The notes beneath the pieces are model-generated. The model was given only the letters and a program-made list of their open reading frames with translations, was not told where the DNA came from and made no database searches. A program made the position numbers and the translations under genes. Below, piece by piece: positions 22,698 to 35,336 of a DNA stretch of 64,000 bases. Source of the stretch: Reticulascus tulasneorum (lineage: Eukaryota; Ascomycota; Sordariomycetes; Glomerellales; Reticulascaceae); assembly GCA_001557505.1 (NCBI GenBank), contig LSAX01000012.1, forward strand, positions 930,001 to 994,000, written 5' to 3'. Every line of letters begins with the position of its first letter. The stretch's first letter is position 1.

Positions 22698-23879
22698 GAT
22701 GTCTTCCGGGGGCTGTGATCTCGCGTTACAGGGATCGTGTACGGAAAGAGAGGCAGATGCTCGCGACTGGCAGTGTCGAAAATGGTCAGAAGAAATCAGA
22801 GGAAAGCAAGACTGGCCAGGAACACGTACATTTTCTCGTCACCCGCCATGGTCGCCGCAGATATAAAGCACATTGGGGCTCGTGTGAAGCTGTAACTGCA
22901 TTGCTGTCCTTTGCGGATCCAGCATGCTCCGGATTGCCATATTGGATTGCCTCGACGTCTTTGAATTGGGGGATAAATGCGGCCCTGCCAAATTTGTTCC
23001 GCCGCGGCACCCCGCGCGCTACATGCAGTCGCCAAGAGGCCCACTAAAATACCGTTTTGTGCCGTCCGGGGGGGGTCTACTGTGTTACTAGCATGTTTGA
23101 GGCGGTCGGTGTTTCTCAACCTAAGGGAAGGCGACCATTGCTGGTGGACGAGCTACCCTTAGCGATGGGGATTGCTGTCGAGTGCAAGCGGTATGTGATT
23201 ACGGAGAAATGTCCCAATGGATCCATTCACAGATTCCTACAGGCGTTCAATTTGCAGACGTGGCGGAACGAACAGCAAGGTACCAACCAGGCGGGTCAAG
23301 ACGCTATCTCCGCACCCAATTCTTCGAGCCTCTTGAAGCGCAGAAATCGTTGGTACTGATGAATATGCGTGTGGCTTGGTCGTCGGCCAAGCACTATCTC
23401 CTAGTCGAGTCTATCTGTCAATCCAAGTGCCGTTCGACCAAACCTACCGGCAGTCCTCAGCCTCATTCTTGCCCCTCCTTGCCCCTCATCAGTCTCCAAC
23501 GCAATGCCATCTCATCCTTTTTGTCGTGGACGTAATGCTCCGATGGTGAGATCTATGACGTCGTCCATCAGGCCGTCTCATCCACCGAATGCCCGTCAAT
23601 ACCGCTTTCGATGCTCTGAATCGAGCATTTTCTTTGGCCAAGCGTCACATTATGCTGTAACACCCGAGTTGTTGCTCACTCCTCTGGACATGATGATTGA
23701 ATGATTTGCTAATTGCAGATCGCCCCCGTACGTGGAGCTCGAAAGACGTATTAATACACTGCTTACCTCCATCCCAACGTTCCTGATCATCTCAAGTGTT
23801 TAGTTCATACCACTGCTTTGAAAGCTTAAACTTGTACCATCTTACTATCCTTCGTCCCCGCTGGTGTTCATTCTCAAAT
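22698..23879. other. Intergenic between divergent genes
   Basis: About 1.2 kb holding the promoters of the secreted protein and the dehydrogenase. No gene or repeat recognised. Confidence 0.55.
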
Positions 23880-25511
23880 ATGGCGACAGCCCAGGCAGCC
23901 TATGCTGCCGAGAAGGCCATCGGCCACCAAGACGATAACGTCACGGCCCAAGATGTTGCCAATTACAGCAAAACCGGTGACTCGAGTGAGACCATGAAGG
24001 CGCTGGTGTGGATGGGGAAGCAAAAAGTAGAAATGGGTCAGAACCCCCTTGTCCCTGATATCTGAGGTCTCGCGCTGATTTCAACTTGTTCCTGTGTACA
24101 GCCGACGTCCCAAAGCCCAAGATCATTGAGCCCCGAGATGTCATTCTAAAGGTCACTGGCAGCACCGTCTGCGGAAGTGATCTCCACTTGCTTCACGGTA
24201 AGAGCGTCGCAACTCGTTGCTCGCGCTGAGCTAACAGCATCGCCAGGGGTTGTCGTTGAAATGGCGAAAGGCGACATTCTAGGCCACGAGTTTTGTGGCG
24301 TCGTAGACCAGGTCGGCTCGGATGTGAAGAACGTCAAAGTCGGCGGTCGATATGTCGCATCGTTCCAGATTGCATGCGGCGACGTGCGTAGTCCTTCCTC
24401 ACATAATCTGACTTGATCTAATGCCGTCCAGTGCTTCTTCTGCAACCAAAAGCTCTCCTCGCAGTGCGAGAGGACGAACTCGAACACTTTGGCCAAGTCC
24501 ATGTATGGAACCCAGACTGCTGGCATGTTTGGATACTCTCACTTCACCGGAGGTTTCGCCGGTGGCCAGGCCGAGTATGTTCGCGTCCCAATCGGAGACG
24601 TGAACCTGTTGGCCATCCCGGACGATGTGCCAGACGAGAAAGGTGACTAGTCGCTGTATGAAATCACATATAACGGCGCTAACTAGATGCCCAGCCCTTT
24701 TCCTCTCGGACGTTCTAGCTACATCTTACAACGCCGTAAAGGACACCGCCGTCTACCCAGGCGACCAAGTCGCCATCTTCGGCGCCGGACCAATCGGCCA
24801 GATGGCCGGAATCTTCGCCCTCGGCGAAGGAGCATCCAAGGTCATATTCGTCGACACCGAGCCCCGCCTCTCGTTCGTGACATCGAGATGGCCCGCCCAG
24901 CACAAGGACAAGCTCGAGCTCGTCGACTTCAAGAAGCTCTCCAGCGGTATCACCAGCAAAGAAACCGTCGTGAGCAAGCTGAAGGAGCTCTGCGGCGGCC
25001 GCGGCCCCGATGCTGCTCTGGAATGCGCGGCTGGCGAGTACGCAAAGAGCTGGGCGCACTGGCTCGAGATGGCCATCGGCGCCGAGACCGACACCAGCGA
25101 GATCCTGAACGAGATGATCGAGGGCGTCCGTAACTACGGCCGTTGCGGCGTCACCGGTGTTTACGTCGGCTACGTATGTCCTCACCCTCCCCTGCCCCTT
25201 TCTGTTCGCACGGCTGACTGACGAGCCTCTAGACGAACCACTTCGCCGTCGGCTCCCTGATGCAGCGCGGCATCCGACTGATCGGCAACGGCCAGGCGCC
25301 CGTGCAAAAGTACTGGGAGGATCTGCTCGTCCAGATCCAGAAGGGAGATCTCGACCCGCTGCAGATGGTGTCCCATCGTGTCAGGCTGGAGGACCTGGAC
25401 AAGGTCTACTACAAGTTCGAAGCCAGGGAGGACTCGATGCAAAAGGTCTTTGCCGAGACCAAGTTTTCCTTCCCGAGAGCGGAGGGAAGCCCGGAATTGA
25501 CCAAGTATTAG
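23880..25511 (+). CDS. Zinc-dependent alcohol/polyol dehydrogenase (MDR family)
   Basis: Exons 23880-24036, 24102-24197, 24247-24383, 24432-24642, 24695-25173 and 25233-25511 give 452 residues. The GroES-like catalytic part shows Cys76 (TVCGSD) and His98-Glu99 (GHEFCG) as catalytic zinc ligands and Cys128, Cys131, Cys134, Cys142 as the structural zinc lobe. The nucleotide-binding fold carries GAGPIG at 230-235. An N-terminal extension of about 40 residues and the ECAAGEYAKSWAHWLEMAIG insertion resemble the formaldehyde-dehydrogenase/threonine-dehydrogenase-like branch of the family. It should oxidise an alcohol or hydroxyl-aldehyde adduct with NAD(P); the substrate is not evident. No targeting signal. 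Five introns of 48-65 nt, all in frame. Confidence 0.9.
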
Positions 25512-26071
25512 GATGGAGATGCCATGCTTGGTATCTATGTGCAAATAGTCTGCGCAGCGTAATGCGGATGCTACAGATCCAGTATTGATGCTAAGAAATA
25601 CGAATTCTAATGATCTCGTACGCATAGGATATCACACCATGGGTGCTGAGGTATACTTTTTACCCGTGAATCTCGGCGACATGTCGACTATAGTCCTGGA
25701 GCCTGGTATTATCTGAGTCCTTCACAGGGAGGTATCTATTACTTGATTATAAGTTCATTTAAGAAAATAACATTCAAGTGGTCAATAAGTGACCGGCTAT
25801 GTTCATGGTTCATATTACGGGAGCGCAATTTGTTGCCCCAAACCACCGGGGATGCGCATCCAAACAAAGGAAACAAAGCTGCAGCCATGTGCAGAGGGTA
25901 TCTCCATCTCGAACCTACTTTCAGTATGCAAGATTGCGGATCACTTCCCAACCAACACCACAGATATAAAATCCGCAAGACCAAAGACAAATTTGCAAAC
26001 CAGAACCAACGATGCTCCAAGCTCCCGCCCCTGTGCAACTCCTTCCGCTATCATACAAAGACATGTCATTA
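25512..26071. other. Intergenic between convergent genes, containing repeat copy B
   Basis: Besides the repeat, the remaining ~230 bp before the coiled-coil gene's stop shows nothing recognisable. Confidence 0.6.
25637..25839 (+). repeat. Dispersed repeat, copy B
   Basis: Direct-repeat partner of 21485-21690, about 4 kb away. Less AT-rich than copy A, but both copies carry transitions relative to each other. It starts about 125 bp after the dehydrogenase stop codon. Confidence 0.8.
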
Positions 26072-28422
26072 TTACTCCTCCAAAACTTCTCTCAATGCAT
26101 CCGTGTCAATCATATCCGGCAACACCTTGCTTGGTGCCCCGCGTCGTCTCTGTGCAGCCCAGTACTCCTGAAAGCCGGGGATTGCGCCAGCCTGATTGAT
26201 ACCTGGCGCTCTCAGGAGATCCTTGTCTTTGTCCTTATCCTTGTCCTTGTCTTTAGGCTTCTCGACTCGTTTTGGAGTTGGGGTTGCGCTTGAGCTTCCT
26301 CCCCATGGACGCCAGCCCGCCCAAAGGCCACGCCCACCGGGATTTTGTATCGAGGCAGAGGATTGGGATCCTCCCATGGCAGGCGTAGAAACAATTCGTG
26401 GCGTGGGCAACCCGGCGAGGCTATCGCGTAACACAACAGAGCTTCGCTTCTCGCTTCCTCGTGAAATGGTCGACCGAGCGGTGATGCCAGTTACGACAGC
26501 CTCTGCGCTGCCCAATGGCCGCAGAGTAAGCTGGCTGGGCCGAACTTTGAGGGTGTGAATGTCCAGTCCGCCAGAAAGAGACATGATGGACTCGTGAGAG
26601 ACGGAGCGGTGGAGGCGGGGGCGAGGCATTTCTTCATCCCTGGAGAAGGTGGACTCTTCCGCTGTTGAGTCATCTGTCGTGTTAGAGAGATCCGGCAAGT
26701 CTTCGCCCTCTTCGGTGTCGTCGCCCTCTTCAGTATCGTCGGCCTCATCGGCCAGATTCTCATCAATTGCGTGCGAAACGGACCGGTGGGGAAATCTGAA
26801 GGCAGGTGTTCGGGGCGATCTCAGGAGCGGCGCCGATATAGGGATGCTTCTAGCTGAGATTTCGGACACGCGCTTGCGATGGGAAACCCTCCAGGTCGGA
26901 GACGAAGGGTCAACACTGGTAGTTGGAGAGCTTGTAGGATCGATATCTAGGAGATGGCGGTCGAACATGGAATTCCGGCGTGTTGACTGCGGGGAGCTGG
27001 GGACGGATGAAGGAGCGAATTCCGAGGGCTGATCTGAAAAGACAGACCATCGGTTGGAAGGTGGCACGGATAGGGTAGAGGTGGAATCCTGGTGCGCGTG
27101 AGTAAGGAGAGCCGGTGCGGCAGGAGACGCACTCAACCGCCAAGGACCGGTCGATGGTGTAGATGCGGCCGAGGAGCTAGGAGGTGTGAAGATGCTGGGC
27201 GTCAGGCTTTGTCGCTTCTTCTTGGACTTCGGTGGATCCGGCTTCGGTGTCACATGGTAGTGGTGGTGTATGTGAAGTTCCTGCGACATTCTTGACGGTT
27301 CGATCTCCGCCCGTAGGGTAGAGGCGGCGCTGGCTTCGGCTTCAGGGACTGGTTGGTGATACATCAACTCCTCCCGGAGGGCTTGAATCTCGTCGTTAGA
27401 GTTCATCAGCATCTCTCGGAGCTCGGCTATGCCCAGCTGCAGACTCGCGTTGTCCTGCAAAAGATCCCGAACAAAGTGTGAAACCACGCTGCTGCCATTC
27501 TTCCCGACGTTCAGTGACTTTGCTGCCGCCGCTCCTTTAAGTCGGCCGGCGGCGGTATTCAGTTCCTTCTCCATCTCGCGCTGGCGTTCCATGCGACCTA
27601 GAACCTCGACATGGCGCTCGCGCTCTTCTCTCGCCTCCTTCTCCATTCTTTCGAGTTGTTCTTGCAGGTCCGAGATACCACGGTCAGCCTTCTTCCAACG
27701 ATGCATGGCCGATCGGGCCTCGGTTTCCGACGTGACGAGATTATTCTGCAGCTTCAATTGTTCTTGCTCCAGGATAGCAATATGACGTTCCATGTCCGCG
27801 GCCCGAGCCACCGCGCTCTCCAGGCGTCGCACGGCCTGTTGGGATGACTGTAAAGTGGCCTCGAGGGTCTGTATGCGAACGTCGGAGTCTTCCACGGTGT
27901 GGTTCAGGAACTCCAGCTGGTCCAGCAAGTTCCTGTTCTCCTCCACCGTCCTAGCATTCTCGGCTTGCAGGTCTTGCTTGTCCATTTCTAGCCGTTTAAT
28001 CTGAGCAGTGAGCTCGAGTCGATCACGTTCAGCGTCCGCCATGTAAGCTTCGTGACGAGCGAGGAGGGCCTGCGGCGAATAGGTCAGCGGCAAGGACATG
28101 ATGATAGCACACACGAGTCAGGACGAAGGAAGACGCAGAGCATATCATATTCTGAAGGACTCATGGAATGCGTCGTCATATGGAGATGAAATAAACAAGA
28201 GACGCGTTGGAATCTCGGAGGAAGTGAGCAACCCACCTTGCCTAATTTGGCTGCGGTATGCACATCCTTCTCGACGATCTCTAGCACGGAGCTACTATGT
28301 CTGAGAAAGGCGCAGTCATCTCGACCGCAACAGCAGCGGATGGCCGAGGCGGACTCGATAGTGGCGGCGGGGACAAGGTCGGCCATGATGTTGCGGTTGG
28401 CGATTGGCGATGGCATCGTCAT
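26072..28422 (-). CDS. Large coiled-coil protein with cysteine-rich N-terminus
   Basis: Minus-strand exons 28422-28237 and 28069-26072 give 727 residues. Exon 1 carries a Cys motif (CCCGRDDC, residues 30-37) followed by EIVEKDVHTAAKLGK, which joins to ALLARHEAYMADAERDRLEL in exon 2. Residues about 65-300 are a near-continuous heptad coiled coil. The rest is Ser/Pro-rich and presumably disordered, with acidic repeats (DDTEEGDDTEEGED) and a Lys-Asp repeat (KDKDKDKDKDKD) near the C-terminus. No enzyme domain or membrane segment. It looks like a conserved fungal scaffold or cytoskeletal protein, but I cannot name it. The 167 nt intron is long for this locus and contains an in-frame ATG shortly before the acceptor. 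Confidence 0.78.
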
Positions 28423-29799
28423 TGCGTCCGAAGCTGCCCTGGTGTGTGCAGCATGCTGTGGGGTTGGAGGCCAGGCGAGCGAAGCGGGAGAGCAGCTTAG
28501 GCCATAGCAGTCAAGCGTGGACGTTGAACGAAGGCGTCGTTGGGGGGGTTCTCGCGGGCGGAGGGGTGCGCGATGGTCTTATCGCAACTCGCGCCTCGGG
28601 CTCGACGCGGTGCCGTGGAGTTTTGCCACAGGTACCCTTAGAGTAGGATCTTGGAGCCGGCGGGGTCCGAGCTGCGCGATATAAAAACGACAAACTGAGA
28701 GCAAGAAGCGGAATAGGATAATGTGTCTTCGTAGGTTCCGATATAACGAATGAAGACCGAACTGGTAGGAAGAAGCAGAACTGGATAACGGGCGAGTGTG
28801 TTGAGGGTCGGGGTCAGTAGGTCGACTCGAATCCAGGCACAGTAGCGTACCTACCCAGAGTATGTACCTTCCTTGTCCAGTACCTGGAGCGGGTACGCAC
28901 ACCTTTAAGTCAGGCGGATTCCACAGAAGGCGTTCGCGCCGAAAGTGGAGTCTGCCACGGGGGTCGGCCGCCAATCAATGCCCAGAGTCCATTATATCTT
29001 CCAGGCACACTGACGAACTACAGGAAGGTAACCTGCTGCGCGGTACACAGCCTGACAGCAGCCCGCAGAAGCTCACAGCGAATCGAACAGCGATACCCCT
29101 GCTGGAATGACGACAGAAAGTCTCTTCTCAGGCCAGTTTGGAGACCCCCCCACCACGAATGACAAACACGCCCCCGCCTGCCATTTAATACATTGTGTGT
29201 CTGCCATCCCACCACCAGCCACCAGAATTAACAACTCATCATTTTCGGAATGCCTACGGACTACGTGGGAGCTGGTCTCCGCGAAACTCCCTCTGTTTTG
29301 GTCGGGTGCAACTGGCATGGCTGTTCTATGGCTGAAATCCAGACCACCTACCCTCCGCTCCGGACTACGTGTTGTGTGTTGTGGTCATATCTAAGATTAC
29401 CATGTACTACACAGGTATTTCTGTAGATATCCACCCCTCCCGCAATCTTAGAAGAAAACGCGATAACCGGGGGAGTAAAACCAGGGAATCCTGGATGATC
29501 ACGCAAAAAACAACAGCCGGCTTGGGAAACAAAACGACGGGCTAATTTAAAAAAAAATTGCAAAAAGTCTTTTTTTGAAGAATTCTCGCTGCACTGGTCG
29601 CCAACTCTGACAATAACACGTAATTAGGCCCCCATACTGTACATAGTCGCACCCACTGCCATCGTGACCTGTTACGAGATAGGAATGGAACAAACAACGC
29701 GTGGTGCCCAGCTATTTCTTATTGCGAAGACATTTCAGGACTTCAAGTTACATAATTTCGAAGTGTCTCTTGTACTATGGCGCCAGGGCCTTTGTCCAA
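28423..29799. other. Intergenic, no gene seen
   Basis: About 1.4 kb upstream of the coiled-coil gene and downstream of the flavoprotein gene. No recognisable gene; a short A/T run (about 29550-29580) is present. Confidence 0.55.
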
Positions 29800-31625
29800 T
29801 TATGCCTCCAGCGGCCCGATGCTCAGCACATCCAGGCCTTTCTCCAATTCGCTCTTGCTGGGCATCTTGCCGAGCCTCATCAGCTCGGCCGTCTGGGACA
29901 TTGCCGGGTCCTTGCCCATTGAGGCCATGGCAATCACCGTCTCGCCCTTGCAGTAGTATGCCACAAACTTGGCCTCCTCGACGTTGCCCTGAATAACAAC
30001 ATCGTCCCACCCACCGATTGTGTTTCCGCAGTATCTCAGCTGCGCAGTCAACGCCGACCAGAAGATGGGAATGAAATGGTCCGAGTCTACCGTCGGGTTA
30101 ACAATGTTGGCTGCGACGGCTCGTCCGGCGTTCTGCGCCACATTCCAGTGCTCGATGCGGGTAAACCGGCCGTCGCCGCCGGGGCCGTGATACGGGTACG
30201 TCGCGATGTCTCCGATGGCGTACACGTCCTTGACACCGACCACGAGGAAGCTCTCGTCCGTCTTGATCGACCCGTCCTGCTCGAGACGGATGACCTTGTT
30301 GTTTCGAAGAAACTCCGTGGCTGGCGACACACCGACGCCGAGGATGACCAGGTCGGCCTCCAGCTTCGTGCCGTCCTTCAGGTACACGGCTCCCACCTTT
30401 GACGGATCTGAGCTCGATGGCTCCGCTTTCTCAACGCCTGCCGACATGTAAAACTTGACCCCGTTCTTCTCCAGACCCTTCTGGATGCCAGCCCCAACTT
30501 GCTCCCCCATGACTCTCTCTAGGGGTACCTTCTCCATTCCAATGACCGAGACAGAGTTTTCTTTTGCAGTTGCGTTGGCCACTTCCATGCCAATGAAGGA
30601 CGAGCCGACAATAACAATCTTCTTCCCCTTGTCGCCGATTGCTTCGACAATCTTCTTCGTGTCATGCGCGCTCCGTAGAGTGAAGATGTTGCCGAGTACC
30701 TTGAAGCCCTGTATCGGCAGATTCCTCGGCACTCCGCCGGTAGCCAGGATGAGCTTCGTGTAGACATATTTTGCCCCGTTCTTTGTGGCGACAAACTTGT
30801 CGGAGAAGTCGACGTCCGTCACCTCATCGTCTACCCACTCAATCGCGCCGCTGTCGTACCACGCCTTGTCTCTCCAAGCCAGCTTGTCGGGATCAGTGAG
30901 CAGAGCCTTGGAGAGCTTCGTCCGGTCGATCGGCAGGTACCCCTCCGACGAGATCACAGTCAATGGACCTTGATATCCCTTGCCCCTCAGACCTTCTATA
31001 ACACCTAGCGCTCCGGACCCCCCGCCAACAACCACAATCTTATCCTGCTGCGCCCCGCCGGCCGCATTGCACTTGAAGTTAGGCTTCCGGCGACCGCTCT
31101 TGATTGTAGCTTCGTCGCCAGTTATGTAGATACTACCGTCTCGTTCGTTGACCTTGAAGACTGCCAGGGAGTCGAGGGCTGGGGCGTCTTCGACGTCGCC
31201 AGTTTTGCCGTTGAAGCAAGCTGTGCGTAATTGTTAGTCGGTGGCAGACAGCACGTATTACCAAAGATTTGCTACGAACCTCCATGCCAGGGACAGGTTA
31301 TCCGGCCCGAAGTGGTCATGACACCTTTGACGAGAGGGGCGCCAAAATGGGTGCACTTGGGACCCAGTGCTTGGATCTTGCCTCCCGCGTTGACGAGCAG
31401 GACCTTTGCATCTTGGATGCCCTCGACTTCGACCTCCTCCTTGTCGCCCGGCTTGAGGGACAATGAGGAGACCGACTTGAGTTTGTATTCTTGGGCCATG
31501 GTTCGCAAGCCCGAAGTGAAGGCTCTCAGTTGCTGGTGCTTGAAGGCTCTCTGTTGTTGATGCTTCAAGATTGGAAGATGGGACAAACGCGGTAGGAATC
31601 TCACAGAGTTCATGAAGAAAGGCAA
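29800..31625 (-). CDS. AIF-like flavoprotein with N-terminal Rieske domain
   Basis: Minus-strand exons 31625-31280 and 31220-29800 give 588 residues. Residues 1-42 are rich in Arg, Lys, Gln and hydrophobics and lack acidic residues, as in a mitochondrial presequence. A Rieske [2Fe-2S] domain follows, with Cys91-x-His93 (CTHFG) and Cys111-x2-His114 (CPWHG). Then comes a pyridine-nucleotide/FAD oxidoreductase: GGGSGALG near 180 for FAD, VIVGSSFIG at about 319-327 for NAD(P), and VYAIGDIA near the end. The order Rieske-FAD-NAD matches the AIFM3/AIFL type of apoptosis-inducing-factor-like proteins, with an expected role in NAD(P)H redox chemistry. A second in-frame Met at residue 43 (MAQEYKLKS) starts the domain itself, so cytosolic and mitochondrial forms are both possible. 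Confidence 0.9.
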
Positions 31626-32541
31626 AAAGGAATGGAACGAAGCCGAGATATGGGACGTGACGAGAGTATGCAGGCGTTATGTGGCTCGTGGTGTTCGGCA
31701 ATTTGGGGCCGCGGATGGGAGAGGAGGGGTGGAGAGTTCACCCTGCAGAACGTCCGGAATTACGAAGACGGTTACGTGAAGGCTGCTCTTTCATGCAGCG
31801 ACCTCCAGCGGGCAATGTAGGATTGGATGACACGATGAGGGGGAGATGATATGGCGGTGTCGGGGCTCGATTCGACTCAATAATCGTCTCTGTCATGGCC
31901 CTCCGATTCCTAGCATCTCTAGTGGTCAAAGATATCGACCACTCGTATGACGACATCACCAGTGGCCGTCATAGCGCATGCAGTGTTGCCATATTCACAC
32001 CAAACACTGCCGTATGCAGGTGGGCCGCGAGCTATCAGGTTGGAAATTGGAGCTATCCGATTGGTCCGATTCATCAAGCAGGGATATACCCCAAACTCCA
32101 TGATAGTGACAGTCAGACAAACAGACGGTCTCAGGTCTGTCCAAAACTCTAAATCCATTGGACGGATATGGTCCGACGCCACGGAACTGTCGGAGATCTA
32201 CCGAATCCTATGAAATCTCCCATATCAAGCCCTCTTTAACGTCGGTATCATCATAGAGCCTTTCCAACCAGGACGCCAACGACCGGCTCGTCAAACCTCA
32301 TGTGCCTCCCTTTTGCTAACAATGCCCTGGCCCCCTTTCCCATCCATTCCTATCTTATTCTTGCTAGGTCATATCGATAACTCCCAGATCAATCCCTTAT
32401 TGGGACTCGCCCGCCCGGCAAAATGTGCTCTCCAGAGGCCCCTCTTTATATATCGCCCATCGAGACATGAAGGCATCTTCACCTTACGTCAATTCTCTTT
32501 TTCTTTGCTGTTCAGGTCGCCCGGTTCCATCCTTCTCAATG
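31626..32541. other. Intergenic, no gene seen
   Basis: About 0.9 kb upstream of the flavoprotein and downstream of the regulator gene. No supported gene or repeat. Confidence 0.6.
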
Positions 32542-34762
32542 CTAAGAAAAGTTCAATGGCATCGCGAATTCCGTGTCCATATCAGGAAATGAGTGCTGCT
32601 CTTCGATAGCGCCATGCTTGAAAATGTCATGACGCATTTCCGCCTGCGGTCTGTCAAACAGCCTGTGCGCCTCATTCTGGAAGAGCTCGATGTCGTCGTC
32701 AAGTTGGACTCCGAACGTCAGGATTGTGTTGGCCTCGGCTGCAGCGGCGGCCTGTTGCTGGTTCTTCTCCGCCGTAGACTCAATTGTCAACATGGCGTGC
32801 CGGTACAGCTCCGAGACCACGGCATGGAGCCGATGGAAAGCTTCATCTTGGGATATTGCCTTCAGTATTTCGAAAATCTCCATGGCGCTGTATGCAAGCT
32901 GTCTGTCCAGATCCAGGTCCTCGTGGTCTGGGAAAACAAGAATGTTGGCCAAAACGATGATCAAGGCTGAGAAGTGTGCGCATGCGTTTGACCTACACAT
33001 TGTTAGTAGGCAGTTTCTGGCAAAGGTAGCTAGGATCACCGAGAACTCACCAGACACTGCAATTGTTCTTGGGGGTTGCCTTGAAAAGCTTCATAGAAGC
33101 CCGACTAATCTCGACGCATTTAGCCCAGCCAGAGGGCAACGGCGGCTGCGGCTTCTTAGAAGTTCCCGTCGAGTCCCCGTCGAAATCTTCGATGGAGGTC
33201 CGGCCGTATACGCTTATCCTTGTCACCCAATCTGTGTCGTGCGAGTATATACCGTGGATCATCATCAAGGCTACGAGGTAATTGTGGTAGAGCATGGTGA
33301 CATGTGCCAGGCTCACCGGTGCCAGAGTATAGACGACGGATTCCATAGTAAAATCCGGAGGAATGCTTCGCCGCCATTGATCGAGCATGCTGTCCAACCT
33401 GACGACACGCAATTGCCGCTCCTGCACCGAGACTTTCCTGGCCCTCGTGCTATACAGCAAATCGTATACTTTCCCCTCGATGTGACTCAATGCTACCCGA
33501 GTTCGGAAGTAATTAAACTTGACAGTACCATCTTTCGCAAACATGACCCCAACATCGTCCTCGGGCTCGCTTTCCGGAAGTGGAAGATCAATGTCAACGT
33601 CCAGTTGGAACGAAGGTGTCTTTGACCGCATGCTGATGTTCTGCAGTGCCAGATTAGCAAACGAACGTGGGTACGACAAGGTCATGCGCACCTTGTCAAG
33701 AAAGTATGCGATCCAGAACAGCCGCGAACGTTGAAGGACAATTTCGGGCGCGAGATCTTGGGACGAGTCCTTGTCGTGCAGCTGCAGCCGATGTGCCAGA
33801 CGAACAGCGGTCCCAATAAACACAGACGCCGGCTTGGAGTCTTTCGTGCCTTGGAACAGGAATACCATGCCCAACAGTACCTGCAGGCCCAGGAGATCAC
33901 TGTCGCGAGTGACGAGTTCGGAGATGACCGACTGAGCATTCCGCATGTACTGCGATACCATTTGGTCATCGTTGAGATCATCCAGCCCGCATCGATGAGC
34001 TATTGCCAGGACTGTATTGACGGCTGCCCAAACAGCGACTGGCCGCTCCGATGAAGGTGAATACCAGTCGGAAAGCACCCGCATGAAGGAAGCCTGGTGG
34101 AAGAGAGGTATGGCCTCATTGAAACGAAGAAAGTACAGTTCCACGGCTGGCAGGACCTCCTCCAGTGGCGGCAGTCTTGGCTGGTTGGACTCGAGGACCC
34201 AGCCGTCCGGACTTTCATCGCTGTTCGAGAGGCTGTTGAGATATTCCATGGTATCACTGGCGCTCCCACGGTCCGCTAGAGAGCCAAAGGTGGCATCGTC
34301 AGATTCCGATGACGGAAGGGCATGTTCGCTTGGCAGTTGATTTCGTGACTGATTCGCCTCCAACACTTGTTGCAGTTGTGCCTCCATGATTGCCAGCCGC
34401 GATTCAAGCTCTGCCACCCGGCTTGGTCTGCAACACGGTCAGAAAAACATCCCTATTGAGATGTTGGAGAGGGAAAAGGTAATGAGGCATCAAACTCACT
34501 CCTCGGCCGGCTTTGGGGGCTGAATCTTTTCTCTCATAGGTGGAGCCCTACGCCGCACCATCGTCGTTCTGCACTCAGACTTGTAAAGCAGGCAGTTGGA
34601 GCATGCCGGCTTGAGCATGTCACATTTGATCTTCTTAGTGAAGCACAGGTCGCAGGCTAAATGCAGTAAAAGTTAGCGTTCGATGCGCTGTAATCATAGT
34701 GCGTGCGGGGTGCAATTGACGCCCATACCTTTCCGCCGTTGGGCTTGGGATAGGAAATCCAT
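32542..34762 (-). CDS. Zn2Cys6 transcription factor with fungal regulator domain
   Basis: Minus-strand exons 34762-34729, 34656-34500, 34427-33051 and 32992-32542 give 672 residues. The zinc cluster uses Cys13, Cys16, Cys23, Cys30, Cys33 and Cys40 (ACDLCFTKKIKCDMLKPACSNC), followed by a basic stretch and a leucine-rich dimerisation helix (RVAELESRLAIMEAQLQQ). The middle holds a PF04082-type domain (YFLRFNEAIPLFHQASFM, AVRLAHRLQLH, SRLFWIAYFLDKVRM). The first intron lies just before the cluster. It should be a nuclear dimer binding paired CGG sites. An oxidoreductase gene starts about 2 kb upstream on the same strand, and a second regulator of this class lies beyond that. Confidence 0.9.
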
Positions 34763-35336
34763 TGTGAAGACCAACAACAACACCAGGGACAACTATGGGA
34801 ATACAAAAGGTCAGTGATGTGGTGAAACCAGCAAAAGATTCATCTCATTTCGCATGTCACCGACAAACTTACCAGACTGGGGCCCGGGGTGAGGCGCATA
34901 TAATTCTAGCTCTCAACGTGGTGATTACAAATCCACCCCTGTCGCTGTCTACTTTGGGGCTTGGCACGCTTAGGTGAGGAAAAGTCAGTCAGCATTCTGA
35001 ATCCTACCAACGTAATGGGCCTGGTACCTTTCATGACTCACATTCCACGAGTAGAGACGGGTATCCTCCAGCCGTTCGGCGTCATTATTATTGAAGATTG
35101 GCTAAATGGAGGAGCAGCCTCTAGGTACTCTAACTATGTGTGGCGACCATTACTGAATTGGGCTGCTTTCTAAAAACGCACCTCCATCTTGCCAATGATC
35201 AAACCTTGACGTCAGAATTACAGGAATCAAAATGGATATTCACGATGTGTACCCATTAGGAATCAAGAACCTCTGCGAATCCAAAACTGGTAAAAGAAAT
35301 ACAGGTCCCATCCGACCTTCTCACGACTGTTCTTCG
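34763..35336. other. Intergenic, promoter of the regulator gene
   Basis: About 0.57 kb between tandem minus-strand genes; nothing specific recognised. Confidence 0.55.

Noticed and set aside
32690..33625. 311-codon plus-strand open frame
   Set aside because: It lies antisense to exons 3 and 4 of a well-supported zinc-cluster gene and shows no domain; the minus-strand reading explains the openness.
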